Shown here: positions 7,474 through 16,713 of the stretch, one piece after another
Numbering within the stretch: the stretch's first letter is position 1
How the letters are laid out: each line of letters opens with the position of its first letter
NCBI GenBank assembly: GCA_049644865.1
Contig: JBARSV010000019.1
Location: forward strand, 62,001-126,000
DNA length: 64,000 nt
DNA from: JAPUDQ01 sp049644865
GTDB lineage: Bacteria; Patescibacteriota; Saccharimonadia; Saccharimonadales; Saccharimonadaceae
Direction: 5' to 3'
Translations under genes and position numbers: made by a program
The notes under the pieces: model-generated
Database searches by the model: none
Told to the model about the DNA's origin: nothing
What the model saw: the letters and a program-made list of their open reading frames with translations, nothing else

Positions 7474-8190
7474 ATGAAAACAGTAGGTATCATAGGCTTT
7501 GGGAGTTTTGGTAAGTTCCTGGCGGAGAAGCTGAGTTCACATGCACGGGTGAGAGTCTATAGCCAGAGTGGGCGGACAAGCTCATGGATGGTGTCGCTTG
7601 AGGAAGCGGTCGATGTTGATTATGTGGTATTAGCCATACCTCTTGACGCCTATGAAGCGATGCTTCAGATGATCAAGCCACTACTCAAATCTCACACGGT
7701 CATTGTCGACGTTTGTTCAGTAAAAGTGAAACCTATCGAAATCATTCGCTCGGTCATGCCGGATCAACCACTCGTCGCCACGCACCCGATGTTTGGGCCT
7801 GAGTCGGCCAGTGTGTCATTTGCCGGTCATACACTGGTGATGTGCCCAGAAGTGTCAACGCCTGAGCCGTACGAGACGATCAAACACATTGCCAATTCAC
7901 TTGGTCTCGGTGTGGTGGAGATGAGTGCCGATGAGCATGACCGCGAAATTGCGGTGGTGCAGGGTTTGACATTTTTTATCGCCCGCGGCCTCAATGGTGT
8001 CGGTGTGCATGATCAAAAATTGTTTACGCCGTCATTTGAGCGACTTCTCAAACTGGCTGAGCTCGAGCAGCATCACTCGCTTGAGCTGTTTAAAACGATT
8101 CAGCAGGGTAATCCGCACACTCAGGCGGTGCGTGATACCTTCATTCGTGAGATTAGTACGATCAATCACGATCTGGCCGAGCCTCAATAA
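7474..8190 (+). CDS. tyrA: Prephenate dehydrogenase
   Basis: 238 aa, near the short end of the TyrA family. The Rossmann NAD(P)-binding loop is GIIGFGSFGKFLAEKL (residues 4-19). Family motifs follow: VVLAIPLDAYE, VDVCSVKVKP, VATHPMFGPESA (the conserved HPMFGP), and DEHDREIAVVQGLTFFIAR in the helical C-terminal domain. It would convert prephenate to 4-hydroxyphenylpyruvate on the tyrosine route. No fused chorismate mutase or ACT domain is present. Its 3' end overlaps the convergent gene by 29 bp. Prephenate dehydratase is encoded about 9 kb away. Confidence 0.85.
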   Translation: MKTVGIIGFGSFGKFLAEKLSSHARVRVYSQSGRTSSWMVSLEEAVDVDYVVLAIPLDAYEAMLQMIKPLLKSHTVIVDVCSVKVKPIEIIRSVMPDQPLVATHPMFGPESASVSFAGHTLVMCPEVSTPEPYETIKHIANSLGLGVVEMSADEHDREIAVVQGLTFFIARGLNGVGVHDQKLFTPSFERLLKLAELEQHHSLELFKTIQQGNPHTQAVRDTFIREISTINHDLAEPQ

Positions 8191-8428
8191 TCGGCAGGTC
8201 CTGTGCGTCGCAGTGTAAGGTCGAGGCTAAGTGGTCAAGTTGCTGAAATTTGCCGTAACGAATCGGCTGGTCGTCGGCTGAGTACAGTCGGTAGTAATGA
8301 TCAAAATGTGTTGTCTGGCCGCGAAAATTGGTTGCAGTTGTCGGCTCGTCGATACGGACAATATACCAGCCCGTCGGCTCACTATCGAGCAGACGGCGAA
8401 GCTTGGCGTAATGGTTGAACCCGGGCAT
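8162..8428 (-). CDS. Small hypothetical protein
   Basis: 88 aa, starting MPGFNHYAKLRRLL. No family is recognised. It contains a GWYIVRIDEPTTATNF stretch and several Tyr/His residues, and looks like a compact beta-containing domain. The start is supported by a minus-strand -10 box (TATACT, 8436-8441) ending 7 nt upstream. The reading frame extends further 5' but that part overlaps the divergent promoter. The gene ends inside the 3' end of tyrA. Confidence 0.5.
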   Translation of the reverse strand: MPGFNHYAKLRRLLDSEPTGWYIVRIDEPTTATNFRGQTTHFDHYYRLYSADDQPIRYGKFQQLDHLASTLHCDAQDLPIIEARPDRD

Positions 8429-8435
8429 AGCGCCT

Positions 8436-8455
8436 AGTATAACGGGTGATATACT
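8436..8455. promoter_or_regulatory. Divergent promoter pair
   Basis: A minus-strand -10 box TATACT (8436-8441) serves the 88-aa gene. A plus-strand TATACT (8450-8455) serves the DUF1761 gene at 8479. They are only 8 bp apart, so polymerase binding in the two directions must be mutually exclusive. Confidence 0.45.
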
Positions 8456-8478
8456 ATAGACATAATCAAGGAGGTGCG

Positions 8479-8904
8479 ATGGAAGTAGCAGTGAATTATC
8501 TCGCGGTATTTCTGGCTGGTGCATCGAGTATGGTAGTAGGCAGCATCTGGTATGCCAAAGGTACATTTGGTGCGCGCTGGGCGAAGCTGGCGCATGTCGA
8601 TCTCGACCGTAAGATGTCAGGTAGTGAGATGGCCGTCCTCATGGGGACAACATTTGTCATCTCGCTCGTGACTGCCTATGTGCTGGCTCATGTGACGTTT
8701 CTCAGCCATGACTTTTTCCAAAACTCGTTCTTGCAAGATGCGCTGAGTACTGGCTTTTGGGTATGGTTGGGTTTCACGGCACTGCGATTTTGGACCCACG
8801 ACATGTTTGAGCGCCGTCCTGGTACGTTGACGCTTTTGTCGGTCGGTAATGAATTTGCGACGATCATGGTGATGGCACTCATCATCGGATTGATGGGAGT
8901 ATAG
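8479..8904 (+). CDS. DUF1761 family membrane protein
   Basis: 141 aa with four hydrophobic segments (about 5-25, 50-70, 85-105 and 118-138). The N-terminal GSIWYAKGTFGARWAKL and the later GFWVWLGFTALRFWTHDMFERR are characteristic of DUF1761, small integral membrane proteins of unknown function. The start at 8479 is set by AAGGAGGT 5 nt upstream; the upstream in-frame extension lies across the promoter. The next gene (DUF427) begins 2 bp after its stop, indicating an operon. Confidence 0.8.
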   Translation: MEVAVNYLAVFLAGASSMVVGSIWYAKGTFGARWAKLAHVDLDRKMSGSEMAVLMGTTFVISLVTAYVLAHVTFLSHDFFQNSFLQDALSTGFWVWLGFTALRFWTHDMFERRPGTLTLLSVGNEFATIMVMALIIGLMGV

Positions 8905-8906
8905 CC

Positions 8907-9209
8907 ATGGTACAAGCGATGTGGAACGGAGCAGTCATCGCGGAAGCGGATAAAGAACAGATGCTACGGATCGAAGGTAATTGGTATTTTCCGCCGACGG
9001 CGATTCGCCGTGAGTATTTCACACCGAGTGATACGCACACGACTTGTCATTGGAAAGGCGAGGCGAGTTATTACAACGTCGTGGTCAACAAGGAGGCCAA
9101 TGCCGATGCCGCATGGTACTACCCACAGCCCAAAGATGGGTCGATCGAGCGAGTCGGTGACTTTACGAACTTTGTGGCATTTTGGCGAGGTGTCGAGGTG
9201 CGCGAATAA
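8907..9209 (+). CDS. DUF427 domain protein
   Basis: 100 aa, a single DUF427 domain. The signature CHWKGEASYYNVVV followed by AAWYYPQPKD and FTNFVAFWRGVEV is clear, preceded by the N-terminal half-domain GAVIAEADKEQMLRIEGNWYFP. The family adopts a small all-beta fold and has no established biochemical role. It is the second gene of an operon running 8479-9811. Confidence 0.85.
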   Translation: MVQAMWNGAVIAEADKEQMLRIEGNWYFPPTAIRREYFTPSDTHTTCHWKGEASYYNVVVNKEANADAAWYYPQPKDGSIERVGDFTNFVAFWRGVEVRE

Positions 9210-9226
9210 CACCAAAGGAGGCTAGA

Positions 9227-9811
9227 ATGGGGTTTTGGCAAGGTTTAGGACGCATGATAGCTGGACAACCAGTGTATCAGGCAGATGATAGATCGAGGGA
9301 CACTAGTGCAAGAGAAGAGCAGCGTGACCACTGGCAAGATTCGATCTTGCCCGATGAAAATCAGTCGCGGCCGAGTGATGATGTCGCTCAAGATGTCAAA
9401 CCTCAAGACGATCAGGCGACGGCGAATGATCACTATACGGCGTCAGGCGAGAAGATCATCCCGGAAGTGTCAGTTGGACGCTGCGAAACCCATGAGCATG
9501 GCGACGACATCGAACTCTGGATCGTCATTGCCAATGATTCAGCGGTTGAGGTAATGGTAGATAAAATCACTATGCTCGGAACAACAGCTGAGCTGAATCG
9601 TTTTATGAAACCAGGTGAAGAACGGGAGTTCATGGTCTACCGCGGTGACAAAATCAAAAAGGGTAATTATACGAAGGCGCAGATTTATTATCGTGCACAA
9701 ATGACAGGAGATTATTTTTGCGCTGACCAGCAGATCATCTATCGGGCGCAGTCTGACGGCGACTATCAAGTCGATGAGTTGCGGCTGATTCGACCAATCC
9801 ATGATGTTTAG
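9227..9811 (+). CDS. Hypothetical protein with disordered N-terminus and beta-rich C-terminus
   Basis: 194 aa. Residues 1-85 are polar and low in hydrophobics (many Asp, Gln and Arg), probably disordered. Residues 86-194 form a beta-rich domain with GDDIELWIVIANDSAVEVMV and MKPGEEREFMVYRGDKIKKG, like an immunoglobulin-type or CARDB-like sandwich. The start is set by AAAGGAG 6 nt before ATG 9227. The first ORF-level ATG, at 9182, would overlap DUF427. Third gene of the 8479-9811 operon. Function unknown. Confidence 0.6.
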   Translation: MGFWQGLGRMIAGQPVYQADDRSRDTSAREEQRDHWQDSILPDENQSRPSDDVAQDVKPQDDQATANDHYTASGEKIIPEVSVGRCETHEHGDDIELWIVIANDSAVEVMVDKITMLGTTAELNRFMKPGEEREFMVYRGDKIKKGNYTKAQIYYRAQMTGDYFCADQQIIYRAQSDGDYQVDELRLIRPIHDV

Positions 9812-9855
9812 TATGCGTAACTATTGCTATACTGGTAGGTAACGAAAGGGAATAC

Positions 9856-12174
9856 ATGAAAAAACAATCATGGCAGCCACCAAAATGGGTGCGCGTACTG
9901 ATACCAGCGGTCCTTATAACGACGTGGTTCGCTATTGCGGGAATTGGCGGGCCGTATTTTGGACGCGTCGAGGAAGTCTCGGACGTCGATCTGTCGGCAT
10001 TTTTACCCAAGAGTGCTGAAGCGACCAAAGTCAACGAAGAAGTCAAAAAGTTTCGTTCCGAAGCAACCATACCGGCGATCGTCGTCTTCACGCCGCGCGA
10101 TGGCGTAGTCGATGACGCCGAAAAGTCGGCAATCGACGAAAAGGTGCCACAGCTCAATGACGTAGAGGGTGTGGTGGGCGAGGTGTCGCCAGCGATTGTC
10201 GCAGAGGACAAACAAGCTGCACTTATAGTCATACAAACTGATACGAAGTTCAAGGTATCTGAGGTACTCGAAGGAATCAGAAAAGAACTTGACGAACCGA
10301 AACTAGCCGCTGTCGACTACAAGATCACCGGTCCGGCTGGTTTTGCGGCTGACCTCACAAAAGCCTTTGCTGGCATCGATGGGATACTGCTTATCACGGC
10401 GCTGGCGGTTGTGTTCGTGATACTCGTGATTGTCTATCGATCGGTCTTGTTGCCGGTGATAGTGCTACTGACAAGTATGTTTGCACTGACGGCAAGTATC
10501 TTTGTGATCTGGAATCTTGCCAACGCCGATGTCATACAACTTAACGGTCAGGTGCAGGGGATATTATTTATCTTGGTCATCGGTGCGGCGACTGACTACT
10601 CGCTTCTCTACATAGCTCGGTACCGCGAAGAGTTGTATCGACTGGAATCAAAGTGGGATGCGACCCATGCGTCACTTCGCGGTTCACTCGAGCCGATCAT
10701 TGCGAGCGGTAGTACCGTTATCGTCGGCTTGCTCTGTCTCCTGCTCAGTGACCTCGCTTCAAATAAAGCACTCGGTCCAGTCGGGGCAATTGGCATTGCC
10801 ATGGCAATGTTGTCATCGCTGACATTTTTGCCGGTGATTCTTTACGCACTCGGTCGAGCGAGCTTCTGGCCGGCGCGACCGCGGGCTGATGCTACTGCAC
10901 GCAAACAGCATGAAGCTAAACTAAAAAATGGTTTCTGGCATGGCGTCGGTGAGTTTGTCTCGCGGCGCCCACGCCCGATCTGGATCATGACGAGTCTACT
11001 CCTCCTTGCAGCGTCATCGGGATACTTCTGGCTCAAAGCTGATGGCGTCGAACAAAGTAAATTGATCATCGGTACGTCCGAAGCCCGTGATGGTCAGGCT
11101 ATACTGAGTCGGCATTTTCCGAGTGGTTCAGGTAGCCCAGTGCTGATCATTGGTTCGGCGCTTGGTCATGAGCGACTCGCGGAATTGGTTGAAGCCGATA
11201 AGGGTATCGACGGTGTGTCGGTGACGGCCGATAATTCTCCAAGCGGCGTCAAACCACTTGGCAAGCAAGAAGCCTCTATCCGTAACGATATACGAGTAGA
11301 AGTGCAGAAAAAATACGATGAAGACCTCGCCAAGCTTGATCAACAAGAAACAGATCTCACGACGCAGTATGGGCCGTACGCGGCGGCTGCGATCATGGAA
11401 AATATTCGGGCAACTATACCGACGGTTGATTCTATCGTCGACACGGCGTATCCGTTTAAGGATGCGACCGCGAAAGTTATCGATGGCGAAGTTCTACTCC
11501 AAGCAACGCTGAAGGATGCGCCTGATTCACAGGCTGCCAAAGACACGGTGAAGCGCCTCCGTGGTCTCGTGCGTTCGACTGATAGTGCGGCGATGGTTGG
11601 TGGTCCGACAGCCGTACAATACGACACCAATGTCGCGTCTATCCATGACCGACAGCTCATCATACCGATCGTGCTCGTGGCGATCACCATCATACTGATG
11701 CTGCTCCTGCGATCGATACTGGCACCAATCTTACTTCTGCTCACGACGGTGATATCGTTTGGCGCGAGCCTCGGTGTGGCAGCGTGGTTATTTAACGACA
11801 TCTTCAAATTTCCTGGTGCCGACCCGTCGGTCATCCTCTACGGTTTTGTGTTTCTCGTGGCGCTCGGTATCGACTACAACATATTCCTGATGACGCGTGT
11901 GCGCGAGGAAGCGCTGCGCCACGGTACGCAAATCGGCGTGATCAAAGGTCTGGTTGTGACGGGCGGGGTGATCACGAGCGCTGGTGTCGTGTTGGCGGCG
12001 ACATTTGCTGCACTAGGTGTCATACCGATACTCTTCTTGTTCCAGTTGGCTTTCATCGTGGCCTTCGGCGTCTTGCTTGATACTATCGTCGTGCGATCGT
12101 TGCTCGTACCGGCACTCATAAAAGACCTGGGTGCAATCGTCTGGTGGCCTAGTAAACTGCACCGAAAAATCTAA
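9856..12174 (+). CDS. MMPL/RND-family membrane transporter
   Basis: 772 aa, with the duplicated MMPL layout. One membrane helix (about 12-32) and an extracytoplasmic domain are followed by five or six helices (about 175-330), then the same again in the second half (helix about 378-395, helices about 595-765). The family motif in the fourth helix of each half is visible as ATDYSLLYIARYREEL and GIDYNIFLMTRVREEA. These proton-driven exporters move lipids, drugs or envelope precursors; the substrate here is unknown. Upstream are TATACT (around 9829) and a weak GAAAGGGAA ribosome site. Confidence 0.85.
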   Translation: MKKQSWQPPKWVRVLIPAVLITTWFAIAGIGGPYFGRVEEVSDVDLSAFLPKSAEATKVNEEVKKFRSEATIPAIVVFTPRDGVVDDAEKSAIDEKVPQLNDVEGVVGEVSPAIVAEDKQAALIVIQTDTKFKVSEVLEGIRKELDEPKLAAVDYKITGPAGFAADLTKAFAGIDGILLITALAVVFVILVIVYRSVLLPVIVLLTSMFALTASIFVIWNLANADVIQLNGQVQGILFILVIGAATDYSLLYIARYREELYRLESKWDATHASLRGSLEPIIASGSTVIVGLLCLLLSDLASNKALGPVGAIGIAMAMLSSLTFLPVILYALGRASFWPARPRADATARKQHEAKLKNGFWHGVGEFVSRRPRPIWIMTSLLLLAASSGYFWLKADGVEQSKLIIGTSEARDGQAILSRHFPSGSGSPVLIIGSALGHERLAELVEADKGIDGVSVTADNSPSGVKPLGKQEASIRNDIRVEVQKKYDEDLAKLDQQETDLTTQYGPYAAAAIMENIRATIPTVDSIVDTAYPFKDATAKVIDGEVLLQATLKDAPDSQAAKDTVKRLRGLVRSTDSAAMVGGPTAVQYDTNVASIHDRQLIIPIVLVAITIILMLLLRSILAPILLLLTTVISFGASLGVAAWLFNDIFKFPGADPSVILYGFVFLVALGIDYNIFLMTRVREEALRHGTQIGVIKGLVVTGGVITSAGVVLAATFAALGVIPILFLFQLAFIVAFGVLLDTIVVRSLLVPALIKDLGAIVWWPSKLHRKI

Positions 12175-12185
12175 AACAGTTGTGC

Positions 12186-12214
12186 TTGCATGAGACGTTG
12201 ATTATTCTCATACT
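12186..12214 (+). promoter_or_regulatory. Promoter, leaderless start
   Basis: TTGCAT (12186-12191), 17-bp spacer, CATACT (12209-12214), then 8 nt to ATG 12223. No ribosome site is present. Confidence 0.5.
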
Positions 12215-12222
12215 GTTGATGA

Positions 12223-13338
12223 ATGAGCAGAACGTATCATCCTTTACCGTCTTTGTCAGGATCAGAGTCTTGGCAATATCTTATCGGGATTACTAAGGAT
12301 GAAGAACGGCTTCCATACATTGGTCCTTTTCATGCTGAAGAAATAGTAAACGAATTTACCGCCTCACGCTTTTTTGGTGGTTTATCTGAGCGAGAAAAGT
12401 CATTGTCCCGATTTGCAATGAAACAATGTAGTGAGTCGAGGCCATGGCGCTTACAAATGGTCACTGATGATAACGGTCTGTTCCCAATTGATATTCCTCG
12501 GCTCACCGTTGCCGCAGAGTTCGAGGATGAACTGTTACTATCTGGAGCGGCAGGATGGAGAGTGTATGAGAATATGCGCCCACGCATCCGAGACAGGTGT
12601 AGGGAATATGGCATAGTCGGTCTTAGGGGGATGGTGATGTTGGGAGCTGCGTACAGTCATGTGGAAGCTCTACAGTATACATCCATGAGCTATGATCTCA
12701 CGCAGGGCAATGAGACAATACGTCAAACAGTCGGTGGTGACATCCATGGTGATTTTCTTGCCCATCGAATTCGATGGACTGTTGTTGGCCCAGTTATCGA
12801 CCCTACTGGTAATCCCCAAGAGTTCTCGCCAGATTATGATCTGCGTTTTGTAAAGGGATATCATTCGGTTGAGGAAGAGCTTACCGCGAGCTTGTTACTG
12901 CACTTGTCAAGGGGCAACGAGCAGATACTAGAAGAAATTAAACCAGGCATACTTCAAGAGCTAGACGAACGGAACAATGGCAGGGTTGGCGGTAACTTTG
13001 CAGACTTTGGCTTGAGAAGGATTATAGACCCTTCGGTCATATATTCAAGAAAAGAACTGCGAACAGGAGGCATTATTGGCACTTCAGTGACTGCTCCACA
13101 GAGTCGAACAAACCTTGTAGTTGTCTCATGTGAATCGGGCATTAAGATAGCTAATGAGGAAGATGGTACAATATACCCCGGCTTGGATATCGATGATGCT
13201 GATATCCCGCGGTTTATCGCTCTAATGGCTGCTGCTTCAGGAGGTAGGACGTCGTTTGAACAGATACGTGATTGCGTCATGAACGCGCGTTTTTATCATT
13301 CTCAGCATACTGCTAATGAGATAGATGATAGCACATAA
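12223..13338 (+). CDS. Hypothetical protein
   Basis: 371 aa, soluble, no signal peptide. No domain is recognised. Residues 50-110 are charged and helical. A central part carries GIVGLRGMVMLGAAYSHVEAL, and the C-terminus ends in a polar tail after FIALMAAASGG. It has its own complete promoter and is not obviously co-transcribed with neighbours. Codon use is slightly richer in A+T than the MMPL gene before it. Confidence 0.6.
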   Translation: MSRTYHPLPSLSGSESWQYLIGITKDEERLPYIGPFHAEEIVNEFTASRFFGGLSEREKSLSRFAMKQCSESRPWRLQMVTDDNGLFPIDIPRLTVAAEFEDELLLSGAAGWRVYENMRPRIRDRCREYGIVGLRGMVMLGAAYSHVEALQYTSMSYDLTQGNETIRQTVGGDIHGDFLAHRIRWTVVGPVIDPTGNPQEFSPDYDLRFVKGYHSVEEELTASLLLHLSRGNEQILEEIKPGILQELDERNNGRVGGNFADFGLRRIIDPSVIYSRKELRTGGIIGTSVTAPQSRTNLVVVSCESGIKIANEEDGTIYPGLDIDDADIPRFIALMAAASGGRTSFEQIRDCVMNARFYHSQHTANEIDDST

Positions 13339-13375
13339 TTGTGGTACAATCTGGTAAATACTTTTAGGAGGTACT

Positions 13376-13915
13376 ATGGCACAATCGAAACGCGTTACGG
13401 CGGCACCGGCGACTGAACCAACTGTCACGACCAAAGGTGAGCAAAAAGGTATGTTTTTGCGCGGCGCCGATTATTTGCTCAGCCGTTTGCCGTTTACTAA
13501 GTACAAGTATCAGGAGTGGTCAGCAACCAAACGGATAGTCATAGGTTACTTGCTATGGCTTATCGTCTTGCCGGTGATCCCGCTCGCGATCTTGATCATC
13601 ATGTGGGTACGCGACCCAGAGGGCTTCAAAAAGAGCCCGGCCTTTGCAATACTTAGCGTGATTGTAGTGGCATGGTTTGGTGTTGGCTGGGGTTATGTCA
13701 ATTCTCAAGTCCCGGTGGACTCAACAGATGGCCAAGTGACCAATGGGGCGAAAAGCAAGGTCGAGGGCAAGTCAGTGAGTGAGCCAACCAATGGCCGATC
13801 TTTCGCAAACTGTACAGATGCCTTTAATGCTGGTGTATTTGATATCAAGAAGTCTGACGGATCGTACGAACCACGACTTGATCGCGATGGCGACGGAATT
13901 GCTTGCGAGAGATAG
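13376..13915 (+). CDS. Membrane protein with C-terminal Excalibur calcium-binding domain
   Basis: 179 aa. Two membrane segments (about 55-80 and 92-115) are followed by a Ser/Lys-rich linker and a C-terminal Excalibur domain (residues about 140-179): FANCTDAFNAG, ending PRLDRDGDGIACER. Its DxDxDGxxCE loop binds calcium, and the two cysteines should form a disulfide outside the cell. The domain is often attached to surface nucleases, but no nuclease is present here. AGGAGG lies 6 nt before the ATG, and TACAAT at about 13345 is the likely -10. Confidence 0.8.
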   Translation: MAQSKRVTAAPATEPTVTTKGEQKGMFLRGADYLLSRLPFTKYKYQEWSATKRIVIGYLLWLIVLPVIPLAILIIMWVRDPEGFKKSPAFAILSVIVVAWFGVGWGYVNSQVPVDSTDGQVTNGAKSKVEGKSVSEPTNGRSFANCTDAFNAGVFDIKKSDGSYEPRLDRDGDGIACER

Positions 13916-13989
13916 AGGGCATTGATTAATGTCTTGTAGTAATTAGTACCGTGCCGATCTATCGGCGAGCGCGGTACAATTGATAGTAT

Positions 13990-15519
13990 ATGGATCAACA
14001 ACTGGCGCTGGAGATAATGCACGAGGGGCATCACGTATTGCTGACTGGCCCAGCTGGGTCGGGCAAAACGTATGTGCTCAACCAGTTTATTCGCGAAGCC
14101 AAACAGGCGAAAAAGCACGTATCGGTCACCGCCACGACTGGGCTGGCCGCGACGCATGTCGGTGGTAATACCATTCATGCCTGGAGTGGTATCGGCGTCC
14201 ATGACAATTTGCCGACTGATTTTGAGGATTATTTACTCAAAAGTCGTCGTGACATCATCGAGCTGACGGACGTGCTCGTGATCGATGAGATAAGTATGCT
14301 GCATGACTATCGGCTCGATATGGTCGATAAAGTGGCTCGTGTCGTGCGCCAAGATGAGCGGCCGTTTGGCGGCATACAAGTCATCATGTGCGGTGATTTT
14401 TTCCAATTACCGCCGGTTAATCGCGACGAGGCCAAACAGGGAAGCTTTGTCGTCAACTCGACCGTCTGGCCCCAGCTCGACCCTGTCATCTGCTACCTAG
14501 CTGAGCAGCATCGTCAGGATGACGAGATATTGCTTGATGTCCTTAATTCGCTACGGGCAGGTGATCTACGTCGTCGCCACGCTGAAGTCCTGCTGGGGCG
14601 GGTCGATGCTGCGCTGGCACACAGTGAGGTGACAGAACTGCATACCACTAACCTTGACGTCGATCGGATCAATCAAGCGCGATTACAGCAGCTGGCGGGC
14701 GAAGAAAAAGTCTACGAATCGCATACGACCGGTAAAGAAAACTATGTCGCTAGTCTGAAACGGTCGTGTATCGCGCCAGAAAAATTGGTGCTCAAAGTCG
14801 GGGCACTTGTCATGGCGATCAAAAACAGTCCGGAGCGCAAATACGTCAACGGATCGCTCGGCAAGGTCATCGGCTTCGAGCAGTATTCTGATTATCCGAT
14901 CGTCGAGTTTTATAACGGTAAGACCGTGACGATGAAGCACGACACATGGGAACTACGCGATGGCGATAAAAAGCGCGCCAGCCTGAGTCAGATTCCACTT
15001 CGTCTCGCCTATGCGATCACCGTACACAAGTCGCAAGGCATGACACTTGATGCCGCACGGATCGACCTACGTCGGGCGTTTGTCGAGGGAATGGGCTATG
15101 TCGCCCTCAGCCGCGTGCGATCACTCGAGGGCTTGAGCCTGCTTGGTATCAACCGCATGGCGCTCAGAGTGAGCGACGAGGCGGTTCGTATCGACGAGCA
15201 ATTGCGCAAAAAGGCCTGTGATGACCATGCCCGCTTCGAGCATCTGCGCGCAAAAGCGCTGAAGCGTGCCAAAGCCGCGACGAAAAAAGCGGTCGACAAA
15301 GACGCCAAGGCCAGTAGCTGGGCGGAGCGGTTAGAGAAAATGCGCGAGAAGCATCCCAATGCCTATCGTCCCTGGAGTGACAAAGATGATGCCGAACTTC
15401 AGCAGCTATTTCAGCAGGGTACGGATATGAAAACTCTTAGTAAGAAATTTGGCCGTCACCAACGCTCAATCCTACTGCGACTACAAAAGCATTTTGGGGA
15501 AGATGTCGTAGAGAATTAG
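13990..15519 (+). CDS. PIF1-like superfamily 1 DNA helicase with C-terminal helix-turn-helix
   Basis: 509 aa. Walker A is GPAGSGKT (residues 19-26), Walker B is VIDEISML, and motif III-like CGDFFQLPPV and the C-terminal VHKSQGMTLD and GYVALSRVRS complete an SF1B PIF1/RecD-type helicase. After a Lys/Ala-rich linker (about 410-445) a small Myb/HTH-like module (residues 455-509, WSDKDDAELQQLF...KKFGRHQRSILLRL) probably binds DNA. The expected role is 5'-3' unwinding in repair or replication. TACAAT at 13975-13980 lies 9 nt before the ATG, so the mRNA is probably leaderless. Confidence 0.85.
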   Translation: MDQQLALEIMHEGHHVLLTGPAGSGKTYVLNQFIREAKQAKKHVSVTATTGLAATHVGGNTIHAWSGIGVHDNLPTDFEDYLLKSRRDIIELTDVLVIDEISMLHDYRLDMVDKVARVVRQDERPFGGIQVIMCGDFFQLPPVNRDEAKQGSFVVNSTVWPQLDPVICYLAEQHRQDDEILLDVLNSLRAGDLRRRHAEVLLGRVDAALAHSEVTELHTTNLDVDRINQARLQQLAGEEKVYESHTTGKENYVASLKRSCIAPEKLVLKVGALVMAIKNSPERKYVNGSLGKVIGFEQYSDYPIVEFYNGKTVTMKHDTWELRDGDKKRASLSQIPLRLAYAITVHKSQGMTLDAARIDLRRAFVEGMGYVALSRVRSLEGLSLLGINRMALRVSDEAVRIDEQLRKKACDDHARFEHLRAKALKRAKAATKKAVDKDAKASSWAERLEKMREKHPNAYRPWSDKDDAELQQLFQQGTDMKTLSKKFGRHQRSILLRLQKHFGEDVVEN

Positions 15520-15529
15520 CTATGCGTAG

Positions 15530-15535
15530 TATACT
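15530..15535 (+). promoter_or_regulatory. -10 box (TATACT), leaderless start
   Basis: TATACT ends 8 nt before ATG 15544, the same spacing as at the paralogous gene (6377). Confidence 0.4.
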
Positions 15536-15543
15536 GATTTTAG

Positions 15544-16713
15544 ATGAAACACGGTCACGATATAGACTTTACTCCTTTAGACACTGCAACTAGCTTTTCA
15601 CGCAGCGTAGTGACATTGCTGCCAGCTTTTCTGGTGCATCGTTTGGCCGCAAACAGGATCAGCTATATGCAGTGGCTAATGACGGGATGGATAATTATTT
15701 TGGGAATCTCTATTCCCCTTGGGCTAAGCGGACTACTGAGCCAAATGTTCGATACAAAAACCTATGGCTACTTAGTAGTTTTTTTGTTTGTATGTAATAT
15801 GACGGTCGGACAGTGGTTGATGTGGGCGCTCGCAACGCATAATGACCAGCGTCTTGCAAAGTTTGCATCGAGCAATAGCCTTTACCTGGGGAACAACCTG
15901 GCTAGCGGTGACTCTGTTGGAATGATGTTGCAAGCGGGAAAGAAAAAAGATGTCAATTCGATTGTAACTATTTCCAACAAGACTGCACCAGATGTAATGA
16001 TTGGCTCAAGGACGATAGAAACCGGCAGTGGACGATTCGCTTCATACTGGGATATCGGTTTTATTGTCATGAGACTACCGCGAAAATTGCCGCATATAGT
16101 ACTCGATGCAAGGCGCAATAATCGCTTTCATCGACTTACTAACCTGACGGACCAATTTAAAAAGCATCAGATGCTTGAGCTGGAAGGCAATTTTGGCCAA
16201 TACTTTACCGTATTTTGCCCTGCAGGCAAGGAACGTGATGCCCTCTACTTGTTTACGCCAGACGTCATGCAGTCGGCTATTGATAATTTGCAAGGTGAGT
16301 GTGATATAGAGATTGTTGAAGACAGACTCTACATTTATCAGAACCAGCCATTTACTGTGGATGCCAAAAGTTATAAAAAGATATACGAAAGCTCATTGGC
16401 GATATTTGAGCAAATTAAACACCAGGCAGAGAAGTACTCGCCTCAAACCGTCTCGTCACAATCACTTTCTCGGGTTAGTCGTCAATGCCAACCTGACGGA
16501 CTATTGCAAAAGGCGATGCACTGGACTCAGTGGTGGCGTATCTGTGCATGGCTTTTTATCATCAGCAGTTTGATGATAATGGTATGGGCTTTTATCGATA
16601 CGTCTTATCCTGGAAAATTTGATGCACTGTTTAATGTTGCGAGTATTGGAATCTATGTCGGTGGCATAGGTGTATTTGTCGGTGGATGGATACTACGATA
16701 CAGAGCAGAGTAA
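15544..16713 (+). CDS. Membrane protein, paralogue of the 6377-7456 gene
   Basis: 389 aa with paired membrane segments near both ends (about 42-62, 72-95, 330-350 and 360-385) around a soluble core. The core shares LPRKLPHIVLDARRNN, LEGNFGQYFTVFCP and RDALYLFTPDVM with the protein at 6377. Membrane topology, promoter spacing and core are all conserved between the copies, while the outer sequences have diverged. Function unknown. It converges on pheA, whose stop codon is adjacent. Confidence 0.65.
   Translation: MKHGHDIDFTPLDTATSFSRSVVTLLPAFLVHRLAANRISYMQWLMTGWIIILGISIPLGLSGLLSQMFDTKTYGYLVVFLFVCNMTVGQWLMWALATHNDQRLAKFASSNSLYLGNNLASGDSVGMMLQAGKKKDVNSIVTISNKTAPDVMIGSRTIETGSGRFASYWDIGFIVMRLPRKLPHIVLDARRNNRFHRLTNLTDQFKKHQMLELEGNFGQYFTVFCPAGKERDALYLFTPDVMQSAIDNLQGECDIEIVEDRLYIYQNQPFTVDAKSYKKIYESSLAIFEQIKHQAEKYSPQTVSSQSLSRVSRQCQPDGLLQKAMHWTQWWRICAWLFIISSLMIMVWAFIDTSYPGKFDALFNVASIGIYVGGIGVFVGGWILRYRAE

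Noticed and set aside
13376..13915. Excalibur-domain nuclease
   Set aside because: Only two membrane helices and the Excalibur domain are present; no nuclease motif.
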